From Eutreptiella sp. 'Long Island Sound 2002' (Eukaryota > Euglenozoa > Euglenophyceae > Eutreptiales > Eutreptiaceae), in the NCBI GenBank assembly GCA_964036045.1, contig OZ038383.1, positions 36,599,394-36,663,393 on the forward strand: a stretch of DNA of 64,000 nt, written 5' to 3'. Of the stretch, positions 55,848 to 64,000 are shown piece after piece (within the stretch, counting starts at the first letter, position 1; every line of letters begins with the position of its first letter). A program made the translations under genes and the position numbers. The notes under the pieces were generated by a model that was given only the letters and a program-made list of their open reading frames with translations, was not told the origin of the DNA and did no database searches.

Positions 55848-58800
55848 ACCCGTTATGGCCCATGGCTCGGAGGCTTGTGAGCCGTCACACCCGTGCGGAA
55901 GCCGTTGACACCGGCTGTCAGCGGGATCTCCCTTTTCTCTAACCCGCGAAATCTGGAATCTGATTTCTAACCAAAAAATCGATGTAGAATTACCATAATT
56001 TTATTGTCTTAGGCGATTTTCGGTCGGAAATCGGTGAAATACCCGATTTCTATCGCGATTTCTAATTGTCGTGAAATCGCCGCCTGATGTCGCCTGTTCG
56101 CGCGCCTTCGTTGCTTCTCCGTGGCGAGTTTTGTTCTGGACTTTTCTCGAGTACCTCTGAGGTTCTAAGAGAACTTAGGGGCTGAATCTAGAGGGTATTT
56201 AATGTACTTTCATCTGGTGTGTTCACCAGAATTTTTCGCCGCTGCGTTTTCGAGAAAATCAACGCGCAAGGCTTTCTGTCGATCTTGCGAATTCATGCTT
56301 CCCAAGGACCATGAGTTCCGACGGAACCCTACATCTCCCCCCTATGTCTTTCATCCATGCCCCTTTCACGCGGGCATATCATTTTGTATAGGGAAGCGGG
56401 CAATGGCGGTGTTTTAGGCAGCCTATGGGTCTCGCAAACCCAAGTCGTTTGCGTGTGCAAACGCTAACTTTGTGGCCTTGTGAGCATGAACGTTAATAAC
56501 CGAACACAATGCGCACAAGACCAAAAGCCCTAGGTCATTTTTGATTTTCGAGCCAACTCAACGATGGCTCCACGCAATTCAATGCGTACCAAAACTCTAT
56601 TTTCGAAAAAGGGCAAGTTTTGGTCGAAATTTAGGCCAAAATGGCCAAACCCCTGAGGCTCGTACTCGAAGCCTATGGGGAGTTGAGCCTCGAACCAAGG
56701 CAATATGTAAAGTGAAGACCACGAAAGACATCCTGGATAGCTTGGTTGATTTTTACAACCTTGTCTTCTATTTTATATAATTTCGCCTTGTGAGCACGCG
56801 TGCCATATTGCCTCTTTGCACACGCGCTCATATGCAAGCACTAATGACACGAGTGGGCGGAGACAATCTAACCATGGTGTGCATATTTGGAAGCACCTAC
56901 TATGGGCCTACTCCAAAAGTGTTTACTCATATTTTTGCTCCTCAACGTCCCAAAGATATGTTCATGCCAATATCGCCGATATATGCACTTTTTCCCATAA
57001 ATAGTGTGCTTCAAGGATTGAGGTGTTAAAAATGTATCCATTATGCTTTGAACCTCAACCCTTGTTGCAAAAGGGAAGCAAAGCTTCGGTTTGCAACCAT
57101 GCAAAAGCCCGAGGCTCCTTTCTCTTGTGATCCGGGGATACGATATTTGGAGGGACCACTTTTCGGTGAATTTTGGCCGTTTTGCCCGGAATGGCCACAA
57201 ACCCCATCTCCCCCTGATTTCACTCCCGAGGTTGCGTGCGCCACTTGACCAAGGGTAAGGGCAATTCGGAGAGGGCACATAAATCCGCATCGAATGGGGT
57301 GTTTCCCCATGTGGCCTCTCCTCTCGATGGGAGAGTTGTGAGTCACCCAATTTCGGGTATGTTGCCATTCTGCCCCATTTGTGTGTCATATTCCTTCCAA
57401 TGGGGAAAATAGCTACAGGCGACCATGAGGGTTGGCAAGTGGCATATATTGGGACCTAAGTCCCATGTGTCTATAGCATCCTTGGTTGAAAGGATCCTCG
57501 CCTTGGCCATGGAGATATGGAATCATGAGTGCGGGCCATTTTGGCCAAATTTGGCTTTTTTTGCCATTGTATGCCATATTGGAATTACCATATCTCCATG
57601 GGGCACGGGATCTAGCCAGGAGATAGGGGCGAATATTGTAGCATATGACCAAGGGTTGAACGCCCTTGAGTGTCGTATTTGCTCCTCTGGCTCATCCGGA
57701 GTTATTCAACTTGTGGTTCGATCCATGATCCCCCCCTTTGCACCGCATGCTGCCTTCTGCCCCATCCGCGTGTTCATCCCCTCGATGAACAGCAAGCAGC
57801 CAGTGTGACAGCAAGCCATAACCCAGGGCATGGGACCAGAGGGGATATCAAGGGTTGTGAATCAAGGCTTGGCGCGTCAATATCGCCAAGGTTTCCTACC
57901 CTGGGCGGTCGCCCGAGACGGCCAATTTTGCCGATTTTGGCATCATGACCCCACTTGACGAACCCGTGGTGCCCTGATGCCGGGACCTCAGAGGGAACTA
58001 GGTTTGGTGAGGGCTCCAGAGAGTTTGTACTCGAAGGGCATGGTGTCAGTTGCCTCGTCCCTACCTCTGGCGGGTCCGGACGAGGGGTCAATTTCGGAGA
58101 TTTTTGAGCTAACATTAGTTTGGGCTGAAACAGCCCATTTTCAGCTACCAACTCCTAAGGGATAATGGCGGGACCATATCTCTGGCTCAGAGAGGAGTTC
58201 GGACCTGCTGTTAGAGGGGCATAGGGAGCCACTGTCGGTTGGCCTTGAACCCTGTTGGTTTCCAGGAACTCGCCTGGCTGGGCGGGACACCCCCCCTATT
58301 GGCAGGGTTTCAGGGTCCGGACTGAGCAGGGCATGGGTTGTGTTTGAGCCCCCGCCCCCACCAGCCACTATTGTCCTGTGATGCCCTTACCCCACTCCAG
58401 TCTTAACCCCATGTGTACATATCCTGATGTGTTGCTGTACATACTTTTGTTCCCTTGTTTCAGAGTGGCAAGGATCCTGAAATGCTTTGTCTCATGACAC
58501 GAGCGTAATGATGCCCCTGTGAGCGCAGTGCTTTGCCTGCCTGCTTGCCTGTGCGTGTCACCGCAGCGTCCCTTGGCCAGGCCCCCCCACGGGAACGCGT
58601 CAAAAGCGTTCCACCGCCGCGGAGTTACCCATCCCCCGCGTGCCACTGGGGGCCACCAACCCCGAGCAGCGCGGCGCAGCAGCTCGCAGCTCGCAGCTCG
58701 CAGCGCAGCGCAGCGGCTCGCAGCGCCGCCAAGCGACAGCGCCGAGTCCGTGAGGGAAGTGCAGGGACCGGAACTCCGTCATCAACGAGTTCCCTCGGCC

Positions 58801-58936
58801 GACCAGCAGAGCCGCACTCCCAGCTACAGCAACCACTTCCACAACCACCGGCCGACCAGCACCGGCCGCACTCCCAGTCCAGTGCTACATCACCCACCTC
58901 AACAACCACCCCAGGACCACTCCATCAAGAGCACCG
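55794..58936 (+). repeat. Gyp-A 5' LTR and leader (A3)
   Basis: It starts TGAAGCGGTACCC at 55794 and runs to the gag ATG at 58937; it is the inverted counterpart of 19262-22566. A direct duplication of about 40 bp (GGCCCATGGC..GGAGGC..TGTGAGCCGTCA, units at about 55817 and 55857) lies near its head, where A1 has an unrelated 40-bp duplication and A2 a single copy. CTCGCAG-type short repeats occur near 58680-58725. No coding sequence is recognised. Confidence 0.65.
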
Positions 58937-59417
58937 ATGGTGAACTGGGACGAGGCGGGCAAGACGTGGCCGCAGCCCCACCCCCATGCGGCGCGCCTAC
59001 TGCGTGGGTTGCTGTGGGGGCAGCACTACCGCCACAGCAATCCCCAGTGCGAAGGCGGCATGCCCGCGAGCTTCGATCTCCGCGGGGACATGGGCGAGGA
59101 CCGCCTGCGGGCAGTGGAGGAATGGCTGCGGGCGGAAGGGTATGCGTACCGCTTCCGCCGCAAGCGCTGGAGGGTCTGGACCCGCCAGGACAGGCCCGGG
59201 GAAGGGCTGCGCCCCGACGGGATTGAGGAGGACGAGAAGCCCAACGAGTACCCGTCGGGCGCCTCGATCAACATCTCCATGTGGGACATGATCGAGAAGG
59301 AGTTCCCGGAGCTGGGGAACGAGCGCAGGCTGCAGGGCAGCAGCAGCAGCGCATCTCCTGTGAAGGAGAAGCGTTCCGCCGGGGACAGGAGGCGGGACAG
59401 GAAGTGGCGGGAGTACC
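58937..59417 (+). pseudogene. Gyp-A gag N-terminal ORF (A3), first part
   Basis: About 160 codons, starting MVNWDEAGKTW, nearly identical to the A2 ORF at 19261, including the conserved NEYPSGASIN and MWDMIEKEFPEL segments. The frame ends at KWREY, where the inserted array begins. The same protein resumes at 63932 (QESLAAEATQGARGG), showing that the insertion is recent relative to gag divergence. Function unknown beyond membership in the Gyp-A gag region. Confidence 0.8.
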
Positions 59418-60427
59418 CCCCCCCCACTGTCCTGCTGCATCAGTGTGAAACCAGTTCAGTGCAGGGGTCAGAGCGCCTCCTTGGCCTTGCCTTCCTTTGG
59501 ATATAGGCAAGGCTTCTAAGGAGGGGGGTGAAGCGGTATGGGGTGCTTCACCCATACCCGCTGCCCAGCCTGTGGCGCTCTTCGCCAGGCCAGATCAGGA
59601 ATTTTCCTGTGGATGCTACGGCATCCTGATTTCTGTGAGATTTCTGTAAAATACCCCAGAAATCGACATTTTACATCTATTTTGGGCTGGCGACGACAGT
59701 CGTCGCCTGCGCGACGCAGCTCCAGAACGAGGATTTATTCCTCGATTTCTAAAGATTTTAGGCAATTTTATTATTGTTTTATCGTTTTTAGAACTAAAAG
59801 ATTATAGCGTGACCTTTTTCGCGGCGTTCCGCGAAGGTCCATTTTTGCGAAAAGTGGCGCGTTCACGCATTTTTCAAAAAATGCTGAGGCGATTCCAGGA
59901 ATCGCCCAGACGCCTATGGCGTAGCCCAACAGTGGGCCTTTTCATATGTAGGTTGAATTGGTACAGAAACGCGTCGTGTCGGCTACGCAACGCGTTGGGG
60001 GGAGACGCGTGAAATGAGCATTTTTGGCTCAAAAATCACTTTATTTCATTGTTTTTCGCCCAAAAACCACTGGTTGGCCCAGTTTGGGCAGGATCTCAGT
60101 GGAGATCCTGATGGCGACGCCTCGTAGCCGTCAGACTTTCTGATGGCGGCGACGCCGTCGCCTTCATTTCGTCTTCTTTTTTATGCTATTTTATAGTATA
60201 GAATTGTTACTTGTACATATTACTTGTCTACATATTTTCTTTGTCTACATATACCTTCATCTCCTTGCCCAGGACGCCAGATTGTGTCATGGCCGAGGCA
60301 AGGATCACAGAATCCTTTGGACAATCGTGAATGCAAGTGGAAGACTTCGCCTTCATGGGTTTGGGGGTTTGAGGTGTGCATGCCGAAGGGAAGCTTCGAG
60401 GTCGCCCCCTCCCCCCAAATATCCTTC
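59418..60427 (+). repeat. Array direct repeat 1
   Basis: Rich in potential hairpins: GCGGTATGGGGTG/CACCCATACCCGC (59535-59563), GCGACGAC/GTCGTCGC (about 59690), GGCGATTCC/GGAATCGCC, AACGCGTCG/CAACGCGTT and AGGATCTC/GAGATCCT (about 60090). The 89-codon and similar frames inside are shared by all copies only because the repeats are nearly identical. Confidence 0.8.
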
Positions 60428-61172
60428 AAAAGGATTCTGCCGACGCCAAGGCCACCAAGGGCGTGTGACGGCCTGCGGACGGCGACGACGCCCAGACTGC
60501 AGGAGTACGCGGATCGCTGATCGCTGTTCGCTGGGAAACTGCAGGAGCTAAGGTCAAGGGCATCAACGCGATGAAGGACTCCGACGATGGATAAGACCAT
60601 GGCTTCCCCATGGACCCTATGGAGCCCCCAAGCCCAGCCCGACGCAGCTGGGCGACGACCACAGCGACGACGACGACGTCTGCGAAGTGCACAAGAAGGC
60701 GCGTTAATTCGTCGCCTTGGGTTGGTTGATTCGGTCCCACCCCAAATAGGCGTGGGGCGCCTTGGGTAGGAAATGACCCCAAATCCCCCAAATTAGGTGC
60801 GTTAATTCGTCACCTTGGGTTGGGAATCGACCCTAAACTGGCACGGGTTGCCTTGGGCAGGAAATGGCCCTAAATTCAGGCGCGAGGAAGTCGTTGCCTT
60901 GGGTTTGACCCTAAATAATTTTTTCTGAATTTATTGAATTATTCATTTCCATGCCCATGGAGAAAAAGGGCCCATATGTGCGCCTAAGCGCCATCAGTCA
61001 GGGCGGAAGGCCCTGCAGCGCCTCTGTTCATGTAACTACAGGCTACGAGGAGTGCCAGGGACCAGTGTGGTCGCCTGAGGGGCAATTGCCCTATGAATAT
61101 ATCAAGATCAAAAAAAAAAAAAAAATTTTTTTTACATGTAAGTGGCATGAATTTTTTTATACCACAAAGCCC
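60428..61172 (+). repeat. Array spacer 1 with short internal repeats
   Basis: Contains three diverged copies of an 80-100-bp word with 'gcgttaattcgtcgccttgg' (about 60700, 60798 and 60878) and an A/T-rich end (A15 then T9) before the next C-run. Non-coding. Confidence 0.7.
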
Positions 61173-62182
61173 CCCCCCCCACTGTCCTGCTGCATCAGTG
61201 TGAAACCAGTTCAGTGCAGGGGTCAGAGCGCCTCCTTGGCCTTGCCTTCCTTTGGATATAGGCAAGGCTTCTAAGGAGGGGGGTGAAGCGGTATGGGGTG
61301 CTTCACCCATACCCGCTGCCCAGCCTGTGGCGCTCTTCGCCAGGCCAGATCAGGAATTTTCCTGTGGATGCTACGGCATCCTGATTTCTGTGAGATTTCT
61401 GTAAAATACCCCAGAAATCGACATTTTACGTCTTTTTTTGGCTGGCGACGACAGTCGTCGCCTGCGCGACGCAGCTCCAGAACGAGGATTTATTCCTCGA
61501 TTTCTAAAGATTTTAGGCAATTTTATTATTGTTTTATCGTTTTTAGAACTAAAAGATTATAGCGTGACCTTTTTCGCGGCGTTCCGCGGAGGTCCATTTT
61601 TGCGAAAAGTGGCGCGTTCACGCATTTTTCAAAAAATGCTGAGGCGATTCCAGGAATCGCCCAGACGCCTATGGCGTAGCCCACCAGTGGGCCTTTTCAT
61701 ATGTAGGTTGAATTGGTACAGAAACGCGTCGTGTCGGCTACGCGACGCGTTGGGGGGAGACGCGTGAAATGAGCATTTTTGGCTCAAAAATCACTTTATT
61801 TCATTGTTTTTCGCCCAAAAACCACTGGTTGGCCCAGTTTGGGCAGGATCTCAGTGGAGATCCTGATGGCGACGCCTCGTAGCCGTCAGATTTTCTGATG
61901 GCGGCGACGCCGTCGCCTTCATTTCGTCTTCTTTTTTATGCTATTTTATAGTATAGAAATGTTACTTGTACATATTACTTGTCTACATATTTTCTTTGTC
62001 TACATATACCTTCATCTCCTTGCCCAGGACGCCAGATTGTGTCATGGCCGAGGCAAGGATCACAGAATCCTTTGGACAATCGTGAATGCAAGTGGAAGAC
62101 TTCGCCTTCATGGGTTTGGGGGTTTGAGGTGTGCATGCCGAAGGGAAGCTTCGAGGTCGCCCCCTCCCCCCAAATATCCTTC
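61173..62182 (+). repeat. Array direct repeat 2
   Basis: Near-identical to repeat 1. The AACGCGTCG...CGACGCGTT stem is perfect here, whereas repeat 1 has one mismatch. Confidence 0.8.
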
Positions 62183-62921
62183 AAAAGGATTCTGCCGACG
62201 CCAAGGCCACCAAGGGCGTGTGACGGCCTGCGGACGGCGACGACGCCCAGACTGCAGGAGTACGCGGATCGCTGATCGCTGTTCGCTGGGAAACTGCAGG
62301 AGCTAAGGTCAAGGGCATCAACGCGATGAAGGACTCCGACGATGGATAAGACCATGGCTTCCCCATGGACCCTATGGAGCCCCCAAGTCCAGCCCGACGC
62401 AGCTGGGCGACGACCACAGCGACGACGACGACGTCTGCGAAGTGCACAAGAAGGCGCGTTAATTCGTCGCCTTGGGTTGGTTGATTCGGTCCCATCCCAA
62501 ATAGGCGTGGGGCGCCTTGGGTAGGAAATGACCCCAAATCCCCCAAATTAGGTGCGTTAATTCGTCACCTTGGGTTGGGAATCGACCCTAAACTGGCACG
62601 GGTTGCCTTGGGCAGGAAATGGCCCTAAATTCAGGCGCGAGGAAGTCGTTGCCTTGGGTTTGACCCTAAATAATTTTTTCTGAATTTATTGAATTATTCA
62701 TTTCCATGCCCATGGAGAAAAAGGGCCCATATGTGCGCCTAAGCGCCATCAGTCAGGGCGGAAGGCCCTGCAGCGCCTCTGTTCATGTAACTACAGGCTA
62801 CGAGGAGTGCCAGGGACCAGTGTGGTCGCCTGAGGGGCAATTGCCCTATGAATATATCAAGATCAAAAAAAAAAAGTTTTTTACATGTAAGTGGCATGAA
62901 TTTTTTTTACCACAAAGCCCC
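62183..62921 (+). repeat. Array spacer 2
   Basis: Near-identical to spacer 1; the 6-bp length difference lies mainly in the A/T and C homopolymers near its end. Confidence 0.75.
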
Positions 62922-63931
62922 CCCCCCCCACTGTCCTGCTGCATCAGTGTGAAACCAGTTCAGTGCAGGGGTCAGAGCGCCTCCTTGGCCTTGCCTTCCT
63001 TTGGATATAGGCAAGGCTTCTAAGGAGGGGCTGAAGCGGTATGGGGTGCTTCACCCATACCCGCTGCCCAGCCTGTGGCGCTCTTCGCCAGGCCAGATCA
63101 GGAATTTTCCTGTGGATGCTACGGCATCCTGATTTCTGTGAGATTTCTGTAAAATACCCCAGAAATCGACATTTTACGTCTTTTTTGGACTGGCGACGAC
63201 AGTCGTCGCCTGCGCGACGCAGCTCCAGAACGAATATTTATTCCTCGATTTCTAAAGATTTTAGGCAATTTTATTATTGTTTTATCGTTTTTAGAACTAA
63301 AAGATTATAGCGTGACCTTTTTCGCGGCGTTCCGCGAAGGTCCATTTTTGCGAAAAGTGGCGCGTTCACGCATTTTTCAAAAAATGCTGAGGCGATTCCA
63401 GGAATCGCCCAGACGCCTATGGCGTAGCCCAACAGTGGGCCTTTTCATATGTAGGTTGAATTGGTACAGAAACGCGTCGTGTCGGCTACGCGACGCGTTG
63501 GGGGGAGACGCGTGAAATGAGCATTTTTGGCTCAAAAATCACTTTATTTCATTGTTTTTCGCCCAAAAACCACTGGTTGGCCCAGTTTGGGCAGGATCTC
63601 AGTGGAGATCCTGATGGCGACGCCTCGTAGCCGTCAGATTTTCTGATGGCGGCGACGCCGTCGCCTTCATTTCGTCTTCTTTTTTATGCTATTTTATAGT
63701 ATAGAATTGTTACTTGTACATATTACTTGTCTACATATTTTCTTTGTCTACATATACCTTCATCTCCTTGCCCCTGACGCCAGATTGTGTCATGGCCGAG
63801 GCAAGGATCACAGAATCCTTTGGACAATCGTGAATGCAAGTGGAAGACTTCGCCTTCATGGGTTTGGGGGTTTGAGGTGTGCATGCCGAAGGGAAGCTTC
63901 GAGGTCGCCCCCTCCCCCCAAAATATCCTTC
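62922..63931 (+). repeat. Array direct repeat 3
   Basis: Near-identical to repeats 1 and 2. The purine run before TGAAGCGG is altered (GGGGC instead of GGGGGG). It ends exactly at the gag junction. Confidence 0.8.
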
Positions 63932-64000
63932 ACCAGGAATCCCTGGCCGCCGAAGCCGCCCAAGGCGCCAGGGGCGGAACCCCAGCCCACAGCCCCCAAG
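63932..64000 (+). pseudogene. Gyp-A gag N-terminal ORF (A3), continuation
   Basis: Reads ...QESLAAEATQGARGGTPAHSP, matching the A2 ORF immediately after KWREY. It is cut by the window end. Confidence 0.8.

Larger units (their letters stand above)
59418..63931. mobile_element. 4.5-kb insertion: three 1010-bp direct repeats and two spacers
   Basis: Direct repeats at 59418-60427, 61173-62182 and 62922-63931 (each about 1010 bp, starting with a C-run plus ACTGTCCTGC and ending TATCCTTC) alternate with spacers 60428-61172 (745 bp) and 62183-62921 (739 bp). The bases ACC occur at both junctions (59415-59417, 63932-63934), a possible 3-bp target duplication. The pattern is that of a tandem LTR-internal-LTR array of a non-autonomous element. 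No PBS is obvious, the repeat ends are not TG..CA, and there is no recognisable protein. About 100 bp into each repeat is the purine run plus TGAAGCGGTA seen at the A1 LTR boundary. Confidence 0.7.
55794..64000 (+). mobile_element. Gyp-A copy 3 (A3), 5' part, runs off the window
   Basis: Leader/LTR, then the N-terminal gag ORF, interrupted at 59418 by a 4.5-kb array and resumed at 63932. It continues past the window end. It faces away from A2, so the two 5' ends face each other across 33 kb of LINE and Gyp-B sequence. Confidence 0.8.

Noticed and set aside
19262-58936. Terminal inverted repeats of a giant DNA transposon or viral integration
   Set aside because: The arms are recognisable as Gyp-A leader plus gag start in opposite orientation; no transposase, capsid or polymerase-B gene lies between them.
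59538-59807. 89-codon frame repeated three times (also at 61293 and 63041)
   Set aside because: Conserved only because the repeats are almost identical; no domain, and it crosses predicted stems.
59418-60427. Hammerhead ribozyme / retrozyme in the direct repeats
   Set aside because: CTGATGG words occur, but I found no CUGANGA...GAAA core with flanking stems.
1-64000. UAG reassigned to a sense codon in this organism
   Set aside because: UAG also appears as an evident nonsense mutation at conserved Trp and Ser positions (6830, 15727), and TGA and TAA show the same pattern, so ordinary decay is simpler. Readthrough at the gag end is the better explanation.

Overview
This window is eukaryotic nuclear DNA made almost entirely of transposable elements, most of them broken and nested in each other. 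I found no bacterial operon, no tRNA or rRNA gene and no convincing single-copy host gene. The mix (two chromodomain Ty3/Gypsy families, a Ty1/Copia remnant, a GC-rich APE-type LINE, a hAT element, a PIF/Harbinger-like remnant and a minisatellite) fits a large repeat-rich genome such as that of an alga or other plant-lineage eukaryote. I cannot name the organism from the sequence.

Layout. 1-375 is a diverged non-coding tandem repeat. 376-9797 (+) is Gyp-A copy 1 (A1): gag, pol, polypurine tract and a cut-off 3' LTR. 9798-11030 (-) is a Gyp-A pol fragment, and 11031-22566 (-) is Gyp-A copy 2 (A2), with its long 5' leader/LTR at the right end. 22567-29149 is GC-rich sequence holding a Copia reverse-transcriptase remnant (23877-24370). 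29150-39914 (+) is Gyp-B, a young, almost intact element with 532-bp LTRs, PBS, gag, pol and PPT. It sits in a GC-rich LINE read on the minus strand (about 55847 down to 39915). The same LINE was also hit by a 1930-bp non-autonomous hAT element (43784-45713) and by a minisatellite (46258-48860), which itself holds a transposase remnant. 55794-64000 (+) is the 5' part of Gyp-A copy 3 (A3). Its gag is interrupted by a 4.5-kb array made of three 1010-bp direct repeats and two ~740-bp spacers.

Biology. Both Gyp families place gag and pol in one reading frame separated by a single UAG. No AUG follows until after the protease motif, so pol expression would need UAG readthrough. Both also carry, between protease and RT, a domain resembling the Dam-like methyltransferase domain of DIRS-type retroelements. 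It has an intact NPPF motif in Gyp-B and a degenerate HCPR version in Gyp-A. The LINE carries an N-terminal CCCH zinc finger ahead of its APE endonuclease and RT. These three points are the most unusual content of the window.
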